Shown here one piece after another: positions 1 to 9,090 of a stretch of 64,000 nt of DNA (the first letter of the stretch is position 1; the number at the start of each line of letters is the position of its first letter). The notes below the pieces were generated by a model. That model had not been told where the DNA came from and made no database searches. It was given only the letters and a program-made list of their open reading frames with translations. A program made the translations under genes and the position numbers. Origin of the DNA: Rickettsiaceae bacterium. Its GTDB lineage: Bacteria; Pseudomonadota; Alphaproteobacteria; Rickettsiales; Rickettsiaceae. Location of the stretch: assembly GCA_023301685.1 (NCBI GenBank), contig JALZUG010000017.1, forward strand, positions 49,572 through 113,571. The letters run 5' to 3'.

Positions 1-378
1 CTTTATGGTTTGTCCATGCTGAAGTTGGGATGCAAGTGTTGAGCTTGTATCATAGGAATTTACTATTGCTACTAAATGTTCTTCTTTTGTCGTTGAGAGG
101 CGAACAATAGAGTATGTAAGCACATTATTTAAACCAGCAATTGGAGTGTTTGATAGAAACTCTAGAACATTAATGCGCGGTATGAAGTTATTTTCAAAAA
201 CTATAGCAAAAAATTCATCCTGCTCACTATCATCTGTAGCATAGTAATATTTACAAAATTCATTGCTGAGTTCAACAACTTCTTCGTTTAAGTGGATTCT
301 GAAAATATTATCGACAGTATCATCAGTATTACTCTTCGGTAACTGAATATTTGTAGCCTGTTCCTTTTTATTTTCCAT
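1..378 (-). CDS. Unidentified protein, N-terminal 126 residues only (runs off the window start)
   Basis: An uninterrupted minus-strand reading frame opens with ATG at 378 and is still open at base 1, so the C-terminus lies outside the window. The visible 126 residues are acidic and soluble-looking with no signal peptide or membrane segment. A segment around residues 58-100 (FFAIVFENNF, then NVLEFLSNTPIAGLNNV) has the look of a conserved fold, but I do not recognise the family. It starts 37 bases downstream of the mreC stop on the same strand, so it is probably co-transcribed with mreB-mreC. In many bacteria that place holds mreD, mrdA or rodA; this sequence resembles none of those. Function unknown. 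Confidence 0.6.
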   Translation of the reverse strand, partial: MENKKEQATNIQLPKSNTDDTVDNIFRIHLNEEVVELSNEFCKYYYATDDSEQDEFFAIVFENNFIPRINVLEFLSNTPIAGLNNVLTYSIVRLSTTKEEHLVAIVNSYDTSSTLASQLQHGQTIK

Positions 379-415
379 ATTCTTAAAATTTAGTTTTTTC
401 CTTATCAAGTAGTTT

Positions 416-1255
416 CTATGAGTTAGACTCTATGACTACATATTCAATTTTATTAAATTGCTCGACTGGTTCAATAAATGCCGTGTTGCCGGCTATTTTC
501 ACAATTGTAGCGACAGGTATCCCTCTTGGAAAAATTTTTCCATCACCCGAAGTATATACGGTTTCTCCAACGGAGATATCATGATCTTCTTCTAAATAAA
601 TTATTTTTAAATTATCATCTTGTCTTGCAATTATACCTATGACTTTTGATTTGCCTATTACAACTGGGATTCTTGAATTATGGTCATTGATCAAAATTGC
701 AGTTGAATAATTGTCGCTTACTTCACTTATTCTGCCAATTAAACCTGATGACCCTCTTACAATATCATTCACTTTTATATTATTCTTACTTCCCGATTGT
801 AAGGTAGCTGAGCTAGCAAAAGGTGTATTAGAGATGCCAATTACCTTAGCCGTTACAAAGTCTCTAGTTACATCATTTGTAACATTCAGTATTTGCTTTA
901 ATGCTCTGTTTTCTGCTTGAAGATCTGAGGTGATTTGGATGGTTTTTTGTAAATGAGCTACTTTTAATTTGAGTTTTAAATTTGTTGTTTCTAGGTCTTT
1001 AAAATATGATAGTCTGCTATTTACCCACCTAAATGAATTAATAGTTTCGTTGTAAATTAATGAACCTGCTGACAGTGTTCTTCCTGTTGTTTCAAGGATA
1101 ATATTTGAAATTGGTTTAGGAATAGAGAAATATAGTAGATAGCAAGAGCTAGCTAGTAGGATAATAGTAAAAAATCTGCCTACTGAGTAAACAATGAATT
1201 TACTCAGTTCAAGTAGATTATTCCTAATTTTTATTCTATTTGCTAATATCGCCAC
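416..1255 (-). CDS. mreC: Rod shape-determining protein MreC
   Basis: MreC is the bitopic inner-membrane partner of MreB that organises the elongasome for sidewall peptidoglycan synthesis. The 279-residue product has a short basic N-terminal tail, one membrane segment (about residues 23-45), a coiled coil (about 85-120) and a periplasmic beta domain with typical MreC motifs: SGSKNNIKVNDIVRGSSGLIGRI is the central landmark (described here by its ends SGSKNN and GLIGRI), followed by SRIPVVI and the late ETVYTSGDGKIFPRGIPV-type stretch. Length is normal for the family. It lies six bases after mreB on the same strand, the conserved mreBC order. Start ATG at 1255 gives the expected cytoplasmic tail. 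Confidence 0.95.
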   Translation of the reverse strand: MAILANRIKIRNNLLELSKFIVYSVGRFFTIILLASSCYLLYFSIPKPISNIILETTGRTLSAGSLIYNETINSFRWVNSRLSYFKDLETTNLKLKLKVAHLQKTIQITSDLQAENRALKQILNVTNDVTRDFVTAKVIGISNTPFASSATLQSGSKNNIKVNDIVRGSSGLIGRISEVSDNYSTAILINDHNSRIPVVIGKSKVIGIIARQDDNLKIIYLEEDHDISVGETVYTSGDGKIFPRGIPVATIVKIAGNTAFIEPVEQFNKIEYVVIESNS

Positions 1256-1261
1256 TTGACA

Positions 1262-2338
<1,077 letters not shown>

Positions 2339-2350
2339 TTAATACCCATT

Positions 2351-2384
2351 ATTAGTATGTATTATTGATTAGTATGTATTATTG
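2351..2384. repeat. Perfect tandem duplication of a 17-bp unit upstream of mreB
   Basis: The unit ATTAGTATGTATTATTG occurs twice head to tail (2351-2367 and 2368-2384) in the 97-base gap between the permease gene and mreB, both of which read leftwards. It lies 46-79 bases upstream of the mreB start codon, where the mreB promoter would be expected, so it could duplicate a promoter element or binding site. No function is shown by the sequence itself. Confidence 0.7.
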
Positions 2385-2402
2385 TCGAAAAACTGAAGTA
2401 TA

Positions 2403-3491
2403 TCAAGCTTCTTGAAAATGTAAAATAACAAAGTTACTCAATAAAATTATAAATAATATGGGTAATAATGCTGCAAGCACTGGATGTATACCACTATATG
2501 CCAAAATTCGTAACGTCATTTCAAGGAAGAAATATGTGCAAATCCCCAAAATTAATCCGATGACAATAGTTTTCGCTCCTGAGTTATCTCTAACATTTAG
2601 ACTGATGAACCAGCACGCTATAAATGCCATTGCTACCATTGAAATTGGTTTGAATAGTTGTTTGTAATAGTGGATTTGATATTTCGTTATCGCCAAACCT
2701 GATTTAGCAAATTTTTCAATAGAGTTTTTTAAACTCCAAATGGGAATCATTTCTGGTGCAGTGAAGGTTTGCATTAAATTGTCGATGGATAGATTAGTCG
2801 GTAAATTTACTTTTTCCTTATTTTTGGTAGAGTCCTTTAGTGTAATAGTGGAATCCTCTAGAACAAATGATCCGGGGGCGATAAGTGCTGTAGGTGCATC
2901 AATTCTTTTAGTTAGATTATTCTGCGAATCTACCATCAAAATAGTTACATCTGATAATGTTTTTTCCTTCGAGTTTATTGATTTTGCCTGAATAATTCTG
3001 TTATTCCCTGCAAATTTTTCGAAGAAGAATATTCCAGATTGTGAAATAACAAAATTTAAGTGTGGAGCATTTGTGACGTTTGCTTCTATTTTTTCATATT
3101 CCTTTAATCCGTATGTACCAATAGGACTTATTGTTGTAAGAATTATAATGCCAAAGATAAAAGTTACTGATATTGGAATAATAAAAATTCGCCATATTGG
3201 TATTCCATTGCTTAGCACGATAATTAATTCATTTTGTTTGGTAATGTTTCTTAAAAACAAGATTGTTGCTATAAAACAGCACAATGAACTGACTTCGCAA
3301 AATAAGTAGGGTACTTTGAATAGAATTAACTGCCAAAAATGTCTTGGCGTCAATTCAACTGATTTAAATTTTTGTAAAGTATCAAATGCGTTCGTAATAA
3401 ATAAAATACAAATAATGATTCCAGCGGTTACAATGAGTTGCCAAACATAAACTCTTGCAAGATATTTTGTAATTGTTTGATAGTTGATCAT
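2403..3491 (-). CDS. lptG: LptF/LptG-family permease of the LPS export ABC transporter
   Basis: YjgP/YjgQ-family permease: with LptF and the LptB ATPase it extracts lipopolysaccharide from the inner membrane and passes it to LptC/LptA. The 362-residue protein shows the family plan: about three membrane helices in residues 15-125 (with FKVPYLFCEVSSLCCFIATI and ITKQNELIIVLSNGIPIWRI), a periplasmic beta-jellyroll region (about 130-260), then three C-terminal helices (SMVAMAFIACWFISLNV onward) with a final SGIHPVLAALLP motif. That last motif is more LptG-like than LptF-like, so I use lptG; distinguishing the two by eye is uncertain. It implies an LPS-type outer membrane, which classical Anaplasmataceae lack. 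It lies upstream of mreB on the same strand. Confidence 0.85.
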   Translation of the reverse strand: MINYQTITKYLARVYVWQLIVTAGIIICILFITNAFDTLQKFKSVELTPRHFWQLILFKVPYLFCEVSSLCCFIATILFLRNITKQNELIIVLSNGIPIWRIFIIPISVTFIFGIIILTTISPIGTYGLKEYEKIEANVTNAPHLNFVISQSGIFFFEKFAGNNRIIQAKSINSKEKTLSDVTILMVDSQNNLTKRIDAPTALIAPGSFVLEDSTITLKDSTKNKEKVNLPTNLSIDNLMQTFTAPEMIPIWSLKNSIEKFAKSGLAITKYQIHYYKQLFKPISMVAMAFIACWFISLNVRDNSGAKTIVIGLILGICTYFFLEMTLRILAYSGIHPVLAALLPILFIILLSNFVILHFQEA

Positions 3492-3666
3492 TGAATTTTA
3501 GTTATTACAGAATTTTTAATGACTAAAGTTTATTATTTCTAGTTAATAAAAGAAAGAAGTAATTTTGTTCTTTGATGATAGCGTCATAATATTTTACTAT
3601 AAATGATGGCATATTCATGTTAACCTTAATGTTATAATTCAACTAAATATCTTAAAATTTTATAAG

Positions 3667-4407
3667 ATGAAACTCTTTTTTTCAATATTTTTACATTTAT
3701 GTATAATCGCTACAGATGTGTGTGCAGAGGAACTAAGGAGTGGCTTTGTTTATCTGAGTGATGTTGATCCGTCGATTTTAATTAATCTTAAATATCATCG
3801 TAGTGAAAATTTTACTGGAAAGCCTGTTAGAGGTTGCTCAAGGAGTCGTGCGGTTATTACACAAGAAGCTGCTGAAGCTCTTAGGAATGTTCAAGAAGAT
3901 TTGGTTATGTACGGCTATTCTTTGGTAGTTTACGATGCGTATCATCCAAAGAAATCTTATGATGAATTTAATAATTGGTTGCAAAGTAAGGATTCTAAAG
4001 AAATCAAGAGTTCCCATTATCCTAACCTTAAAAAAGTGGATATTAAAAATAGAGGTTATATAAAAGCAAAATACGCACATGTGCGCGGTAGTACGGTTGA
4101 TGTGACTATTATATCGTTAAAGGAAAAGTTAAAAAGTCCAGGTAAAAAGAAAAAAAGATCATATAAAGGGCAAAAAGACATAATTTCTGTGTATGATGGT
4201 TCGCTTGATATGGGGACTTCGCATGATGTATTTGATCCCCTATCAGAATTTGATAATGAGAATATTCCGGAAATTGCAAGGGATAATAGAAAAATGCTCA
4301 AGGATGCTATGCAAAATCATGGGTTTACTCCAAACAACAAATTTTGGTGGCAATTTACATTGATCCGTGAGCCATATGTGGATAGTAAATTTGATTTTGA
4401 TGTATAA
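3667..4407 (+). CDS. Secreted VanX/DdpX-family (M15D) D-Ala-D-Ala dipeptidase homologue, probably catalytically altered
   Basis: The family hydrolyses D-alanyl-D-alanine with a single zinc ion. This 246-residue protein has a signal peptide (cleavage probably after residue 20, CIIATDVCA) and recognisable VanX landmarks: VYDAYHP (88-94), AHVRGSTVDV (137-146), DMGTSHDVFDP (181-191) and a final GFTPNNKFWWQF (219-230). The zinc ligands H138 and D145 are present. However, the VanX arginine of DAYRP is H93, and the terminal EWWH motif, which supplies the catalytic glutamate and third zinc ligand in VanX, reads FWWQ (F226, Q229). The scaffold is intact with no stop or frameshift, so this is either a non-enzymatic binder or an enzyme with changed chemistry. 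It is a stand-alone gene followed by a 176-base gap. Confidence 0.85.
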   Translation: MKLFFSIFLHLCIIATDVCAEELRSGFVYLSDVDPSILINLKYHRSENFTGKPVRGCSRSRAVITQEAAEALRNVQEDLVMYGYSLVVYDAYHPKKSYDEFNNWLQSKDSKEIKSSHYPNLKKVDIKNRGYIKAKYAHVRGSTVDVTIISLKEKLKSPGKKKKRSYKGQKDIISVYDGSLDMGTSHDVFDPLSEFDNENIPEIARDNRKMLKDAMQNHGFTPNNKFWWQFTLIREPYVDSKFDFDV

Positions 4408-4547
4408 AATCCATTAATATATTGCCCCGCTCTGCCTTGTCTATTTTAGATGTTATATTCATCGTATCTTGCCGTGCGATCTTATTTAAATCGACCTCCT
4501 ATATCAAAAGATTGTAAAATTTTATTTCACAAATGGTTTTTGTCCAT

Positions 4548-4553
4548 TATAAT
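4548..4553 (+). promoter_or_regulatory. Possible -10 box ahead of the MFS-yraN-hemF run
   Basis: A perfect TATAAT lies 31 bases upstream of the MFS start codon at 4584. The -35 position 17 bases further upstream reads TTTCAC, a weak match. The 176-base gap 4408-4583 otherwise shows no gene or clear terminator. Confidence 0.3.
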
Positions 4554-4583
4554 CCCTCCATATTTTATTATTGGAAATCATAG

Positions 4584-5852
4584 ATGAGTAAACGTAGGTC
4601 TATTTTTTTATCAGCCATTTCGGGTAATATACTTGAATATTATGATTTTACTGTTTACGCCGTCTTTTCATTGGCAATTGCTGATGCATTCTTTCCAGGT
4701 GGTTCGCAATATACCAAGGTCCTTTTAAGCTTATCAGTATTTGCAGTTGGTTTTGTTACAAGGCCAATTGGTGGGATTTTGTTTGGTTATATTGCTGATA
4801 AGCACGGTAGAAGAGTATCGCTCATTATCTCTATGCTTGGCATGACATTGCCTACTTTCATTATTGGCTTTATCCCTTCATTTCATGAAATTGGTTATTT
4901 TGCACCGGCTACTTTAGTGTTGATGAGATTGCTACAAGGTCTGTGTATTAGTGGTGAAGGTGCTGGGGCTGCAATATTTTTACTGGAGCACTATCAGAAT
5001 TTACGACCTGGTTTTACTGCGGGAATTGTGCATGCTTCAAATATTGCTGGAACTCTTCTTGCTACACTAATTGGCATTGTTTTGGACTATTTTTTCCATG
5101 GTTTGGACTTTGCATGGAGATTTGCTTTTATCCTTGGCGGTATAATGGGGTTGGTAGGTTTTTACCTTAGATTAAGAGTGTCTGAAACGCCGATATTTGT
5201 TTTGCTTGCCGAGAAAAAGAAGACTTTAAAAGTACCATTCATACATGTTTTAAAAACCGCAAAGGTTTCAATGGTAGTAACAGTTGTTTTAGGGGCGTGT
5301 GCAAGTAGCGTTGTTTATTTAGTTAAAACTTATATAAACATATATCATTGTGAAGTTTTAAAATATGACGGTACAACTGCAAAGCTTTATCTAGCATATA
5401 CCTCGATAATTATGATGATTTGTATGCCAATTTCTGGTCATTTTGCTGATTCAATAGGTAGGTTTAAGATGATTAGACTTGCTGCGCTTGCGGTATTTAT
5501 TTTTGCACTACCTTGTTTTTCTCTTCTATCTTGTGAAGGAATGTGGCAGCAGGTAGCTGCTCTTACTATGCTGGCAATTTTGGGTGGTAGTATTGCCGGA
5601 ACTGCATATATATTTATTATTTCACTATTTACTCCTGAACAAAGATTCTCTGGCGTGGCGTTTAGTTATAACTTGGGTATTGCTATGTGTGGAGGAACTT
5701 CTGCAGCAATTGCTAGATGGCTCCTAGAAATTACTGGTCAATATTATGCTCCTGCATATTACATTATGTTTACATCTAGTGTTTTCTTATTAGTAACTTA
5801 TTTAATGCGTCATAAAATTAGAGCATTGCTTGATACAAATTTAAAAAACTAA
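4584..5852 (+). CDS. MFS transporter, metabolite:H+ symporter (ProP-like) type
   Basis: Twelve-helix major facilitator of 422 residues, probably in the inner membrane and proton coupled. It begins with the MHS/ProP signature: FLSAISGNILEYYDF near residue 8-22, then RPIGGILFGYIADKHGRR (about 78-95), the conserved cytoplasmic loop 2-3 motif. LMRLLQGLCISGEGAGAA (about 113-130) and the repeat GHFADSIGR near residue 289 complete the pattern. ProP-like proteins in Rickettsiales are often multicopy and carry osmolytes or metabolites; the substrate cannot be read from the sequence. Its stop codon overlaps the next start (TAATG), so it is translationally coupled to yraN. Confidence 0.9.
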   Translation: MSKRRSIFLSAISGNILEYYDFTVYAVFSLAIADAFFPGGSQYTKVLLSLSVFAVGFVTRPIGGILFGYIADKHGRRVSLIISMLGMTLPTFIIGFIPSFHEIGYFAPATLVLMRLLQGLCISGEGAGAAIFLLEHYQNLRPGFTAGIVHASNIAGTLLATLIGIVLDYFFHGLDFAWRFAFILGGIMGLVGFYLRLRVSETPIFVLLAEKKKTLKVPFIHVLKTAKVSMVVTVVLGACASSVVYLVKTYINIYHCEVLKYDGTTAKLYLAYTSIIMMICMPISGHFADSIGRFKMIRLAALAVFIFALPCFSLLSCEGMWQQVAALTMLAILGGSIAGTAYIFIISLFTPEQRFSGVAFSYNLGIAMCGGTSAAIARWLLEITGQYYAPAYYIMFTSSVFLLVTYLMRHKIRALLDTNLKN

Positions 5853-6187
5853 TGAATAGTTTTAAATTAGGAGTTTTTGCTGAATATATTATATTATTCC
5901 TATATAAAATTTGCTTTTACCGAATATTGCATCGCAGATATAAAACCTATGTTGGAGAGGTCGATCTAATTGTAGCTAGAGGTAGAACTTTGGTGTTTAT
6001 TGAAGTAAAGGCTAGAAAATATGGGCTTTATGATGGAATAGTTTCTAGTGATCAGATCGATAGGATAAGAAGTGCTGCAGAACTATTTTTGAGCAAGAAT
6101 CCAGAATATAGCAAATATAATGTTCGGTTCGATTTTGCATTGGTAAAACCATATAGATTTCCTATAATTATTAAAAATGCATGGTAG
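5852..6187 (+). CDS. yraN: YraN/UPF0102-family putative endonuclease-like protein
   Basis: The 111-residue protein shows the UPF0102 core, a small restriction-endonuclease-like fold: GEVDLIVARGRTLVFIEVKARK (D and ExK at about residues 37-53, split here as GEVDLI, then VFIEVKAR) followed by the helix with ISSDQIDR-like SSDQIDRIRSAAELFL. The N-terminal HRRYKTYVGEVD region matches the usual RN-rich G-E-I-D motif. Family function is unproven; DNA repair or recombination roles have been proposed. It overlaps the MFS gene by one base and the longest reading of hemF by seven. Confidence 0.85.
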   Translation: MNSFKLGVFAEYIILFLYKICFYRILHRRYKTYVGEVDLIVARGRTLVFIEVKARKYGLYDGIVSSDQIDRIRSAAELFLSKNPEYSKYNVRFDFALVKPYRFPIIIKNAW

Positions 6188-6195
6188 GCTATAGA

Positions 6196-7026
6196 ATGGA
6201 TAAAAGAAAAATCACATCAGAATGGTTTGAGAATTTACGCAATCAATTATGCGAAGCGTTTGAATTGATAGAAACTGACTACGCAAAGGAAAAGGGCTTA
6301 ACACCTGGTCAATTTAAGCGCAAATCTTGGGACCGAGAAGGCGGCGGCGGTGGTACTATGTCTATCATGAATGGTAATGTGTTTGAAAAGGTGGGAGTAA
6401 ATATTTCAACTGTTCAGGGTGAATTTTCTGAAGAGTTTAGAAAGCAAATACCTGGTGCTGCAGGTGATCCAAGATTTTTTGCTACTGGTGTTTCGCTGGT
6501 TGCTCATATGTGTTCACCACTTGTCCCTGCAATGCATTTTAATACACGTTACATTGAAACACAAGATGGATGGTTTGGAGGTGGTGGAGATCTAACTCCT
6601 ATGTATTCTGATGATTCTGAGACTACCGAGTTTCATAGCGCATTTAAGCAAGCTTGCGATAAGCATGATGATACATATTATCCTAAATTTAAAAAGCAAT
6701 GTGATGAGTATTTTTATTTAAAGCACCGCAATGAGTCTCGAGGAGTTGGTGGAATATTTTATGATTATATGAAGGGTAATTTTTCTAAAGACTTTGCTTT
6801 CACTCAGGATGTTGGTAAGGCAATTTTAGGCGTTTATCCAGAAATTGTCCGCAAAAAAATGTATAAAGAATGGAGCAAGGAACAAAGGGAGTTCCAGCTT
6901 ATTAAACGCGGCAGATATGTTGAGTTTAATCTTCTTTATGATCGTGGAACAACTTTTGGTTTATCTACTGGCGGGAATGTTGAAGCAATTCTTATGTCCA
7001 TGCCTCCGGAAGTGAAGTGGCCATAG
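6196..7026 (+). CDS. hemF: Oxygen-dependent coproporphyrinogen III oxidase
   Basis: HemF decarboxylates coproporphyrinogen III to protoporphyrinogen IX in haem synthesis and needs molecular oxygen. The product is full length, about 276 residues, with family blocks WDREGGGGGTMSIMNG, FFATGVSLVAHM, PAMHFNTRYIE, WFGGGGDLTPMY, GVGGIFYDY, and the C-terminal RGRYVEFNLLYDRGTTFGL and GGNVEAILMSMPP. I chose ATG 6196 (MDKRKIT) because it gives a normal N-terminus and avoids overlap; an in-frame ATG at 6181 overlaps yraN by seven bases and is possible. Last gene of the MFS-yraN-hemF run, followed by a large palindrome. Confidence 0.96.
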   Translation: MDKRKITSEWFENLRNQLCEAFELIETDYAKEKGLTPGQFKRKSWDREGGGGGTMSIMNGNVFEKVGVNISTVQGEFSEEFRKQIPGAAGDPRFFATGVSLVAHMCSPLVPAMHFNTRYIETQDGWFGGGGDLTPMYSDDSETTEFHSAFKQACDKHDDTYYPKFKKQCDEYFYLKHRNESRGVGGIFYDYMKGNFSKDFAFTQDVGKAILGVYPEIVRKKMYKEWSKEQREFQLIKRGRYVEFNLLYDRGTTFGLSTGGNVEAILMSMPPEVKWP

Positions 7027-7112
7027 TGTTAGACTTGGAATATTTTGGTCAGATTGCGTATTTGATAGTTTATATAAGCATAGTTTACACAAGTTTGTTT
7101 ATATCTATTCCT

Positions 7113-7201
7113 GGATTGCCGCGTCACTTCGTTCCTCGCAATGACAATCTGATTTATATTAAAACTTAGTCATTGCGAGGAACGAAGTGACGCGGCAATC
7201 C
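7113..7201. repeat. Perfect 33-bp inverted repeat with a 23-base spacer between convergent genes
   Basis: The arm at 7113-7145 (begins GGATTGCCGCGTCACTTCG) is the exact reverse complement of the arm at 7169-7201. It can form a very stable stem and lies between the ends of hemF and the convergent DUF1653 gene, so it may act as a bidirectional terminator. The arms are far richer in G+C than the surroundings. Diverged copies of the same arm occur at 14778-14804, 14901-14963, 17637-17671, 28921-28950, 41822-41850 and 41891-41923, all between genes, so this is a dispersed palindromic repeat family. Confidence 0.9.
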
Positions 7202-7220
7202 ATAAAATTACAATTATAAA

Positions 7221-7463
7221 TCACTTATCCTTAATTATCGGTGCAGTATCAAGAAGAGACTCGATAAACTTAAATCTTTTGGTTTCTTTACCATCTAGTT
7301 CTATAGTTTCATTGAACATTTTAAAAGGTCGTACCCACATTCTGTAATCTCCATATAAAGCTTTATAAACTACAAGTTCTTCAAGAGTTTCTGAATGTCT
7401 GCAAACTCCTATTACTTCATATTTTAATCCTTTATAATGCTCGTATAGTCCTGGTTTTATCAT
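7221..7463 (-). CDS. DUF1653-family small protein
   Basis: An 80-residue protein matching the DUF1653 pattern: it opens KPGLYEHYKGLKYEVIGV, followed by a histidine (CRHSET), ELVVYKALYGDYRMWVRPFKMF, and a tail (KRFKFIES). The family forms a small beta-barrel-like domain of unknown function, often found alone in Proteobacteria. There is no membrane segment. It is monocistronic here, converging on hemF across the 33-bp palindrome and separated by 58 bases from the glycosyltransferase that lies upstream of it on the same strand. Confidence 0.8.
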   Translation of the reverse strand: MIKPGLYEHYKGLKYEVIGVCRHSETLEELVVYKALYGDYRMWVRPFKMFNETIELDGKETKRFKFIESLLDTAPIIKDK

Positions 7464-7521
7464 AGTTTTACTTTGTGTGTTTTTTTAAGATATACAGGTT
7501 TTAGCATATTATAAAACCTGT

Positions 7522-9090
7522 TCACACTTCTTTTTTTATACCGTGTGGTGTTTTATTCCATTTGAAAGGTGATTTAATAGTCTCCCAAAATGCTCTATAA
7601 CATGCGATTGTATGTAAGATAAAGTAAGCTGGCCATATGCTGAGAGTAAACCAGTCTTTTATAGTTAATTTACACATAGGCGGCTTACTATTTTTTATGA
7701 CAAGATATGCAATAGCATACATATAAGAAAATGAGAATAGGCTATTTATCATCCATAGATAGTAAATATTACGATTGATATCTAGCATAAAAATTATAAA
7801 CAGCCAAGGTAGGCAAAAGAAACTGTATGTTGAGAGGCCAACGAAAACATAAACGCTAGCGATTTTTAGAAATCCAAATCGTTTATAGTCTTTTTTTGTT
7901 TTGATGAAGACAAAAAATGTTTGTATAAAACCCTTAATCCATCTAGATCTTTGAGCAATCCAAGTGAATACATCATTTGGTGCTTCTTCCATAGTAGTAG
8001 AGTTTATTAAATGTACTTTATATCCTTTCATATACAGCCTGATACCAAGATCAGCATCTTCAGTAACATTATAAGGATCCCAATATAGAGCTTCAGCAAG
8101 TTTATTTACTTTAAAATGATTACTTGTTCCTCCAAGTGTAACTGGAAGATCAAGCAAACTTAGTCCTCGGAGTAAATATTCAAACCAAACGCTATATTCA
8201 ATACTGAAGAATTTGGTGAGTAAATTTTCGTTTTTATTATAAAAGTTTAGCTTAGCTTGAATGCATGCATAATTTTCTGGAAGCGAGCGAAAAGCATAAA
8301 CTGCCTTCAATAATTGGTTTGGATCTGGAATATCTTCAGCGTCATAAATAGTCACATATTCTCCTTTTAAAAAAGCGATAGAATAGTTCAAAGCTTTAGG
8401 TTTTGTTCTAGGTAGAGAGAAAGGAACTTTAATGACTTGAACATAGTCAGGTATGTTATTAACGGCAATTGTTCTTTTGGTTAGAATATCATCATTTTCA
8501 ATAATTAGTTTTACATCCAGCTTGTTTTTTGGATAATTCAACTTATCCATTGCTTGTAATATTGCTTTTACCTTAAATTCTTCTCGATAAAGTGGGATTA
8601 GTATTGAGTATACCGGCAAATCGTCCGATAGTTTAGCAAGTGGGGATTCTTCTCTTTGCACAAGGCTCCGATTAAATAGTAAAGTCTTTAGCAGATTTTG
8701 AGTTAAGTATGCAATATTATTTAGTACGTTAAATAAGTTGATAAATAAAACTAAAAATGCTGTGAATATTATAGAAAATCCTGCCATGGCTTTTATGTAA
8801 GAAACATTCTTTGCAGAAGCTTTTGGAGATTGGTTGCTTAAATAGTTAATTGCCCAATTAGTATTTTCCTCAGCAAAATCACGTTCAAGAATTTCTATAA
8901 AATCTTCTTGTTTTATGCGGAAAATTTTTTCTTTATCAAATGTAAGACAGCAATCTTCAGTTGCTGCAATGGCAGTATTTCCTTTGCTATCAATAAATTT
9001 GAAATATTTTTTCTGATAATATTCATTTAAATTTTGATAGTTTGTTGCTTTGATATCCTTTGTGTTTATATCAATATAATCAATTTTCAT
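7522..9090 (-). CDS. Processive family-2 glycosyltransferase (cellulose/hyaluronan-synthase type), membrane-bound
   Basis: A 522-residue inner-membrane polysaccharide synthase candidate. After a cytoplasmic N-terminal domain (1-98, reminiscent of GspE/XagB N-domains) and a membrane helix (about 100-135), the GT2 domain holds the processive-synthase residues: D250 and D253 in YDAEDIPD, TED 343-345 and QRSRW 380-384. Three or four helices follow (about 405-510). I chose ATG 9090 because it forms an ATGA overlap with the stop of the upstream barrel gene; an in-frame GTG at 9102 is less likely. The sugar and product are unknown. No PilZ domain is seen. The overlap with a putative outer-membrane protein suggests a synthesis/export pair. 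Confidence 0.88.
   Translation of the reverse strand: MKIDYIDINTKDIKATNYQNLNEYYQKKYFKFIDSKGNTAIAATEDCCLTFDKEKIFRIKQEDFIEILERDFAEENTNWAINYLSNQSPKASAKNVSYIKAMAGFSIIFTAFLVLFINLFNVLNNIAYLTQNLLKTLLFNRSLVQREESPLAKLSDDLPVYSILIPLYREEFKVKAILQAMDKLNYPKNKLDVKLIIENDDILTKRTIAVNNIPDYVQVIKVPFSLPRTKPKALNYSIAFLKGEYVTIYDAEDIPDPNQLLKAVYAFRSLPENYACIQAKLNFYNKNENLLTKFFSIEYSVWFEYLLRGLSLLDLPVTLGGTSNHFKVNKLAEALYWDPYNVTEDADLGIRLYMKGYKVHLINSTTMEEAPNDVFTWIAQRSRWIKGFIQTFFVFIKTKKDYKRFGFLKIASVYVFVGLSTYSFFCLPWLFIIFMLDINRNIYYLWMINSLFSFSYMYAIAYLVIKNSKPPMCKLTIKDWFTLSIWPAYFILHTIACYRAFWETIKSPFKWNKTPHGIKKEV

Noticed and set aside
4408..4583. A small RNA or riboswitch between the VanX-like gene and the MFS gene
   Set aside because: Only a short weak hairpin (AATGG/CCATT) is visible and no known riboswitch core; insufficient evidence.
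7113..7201. CRISPR repeat or phage attachment site as explanation for the palindrome
   Set aside because: There are only two arms in inverted orientation with no spacers of regular length, no cas genes, and no integrase or tRNA at the site.
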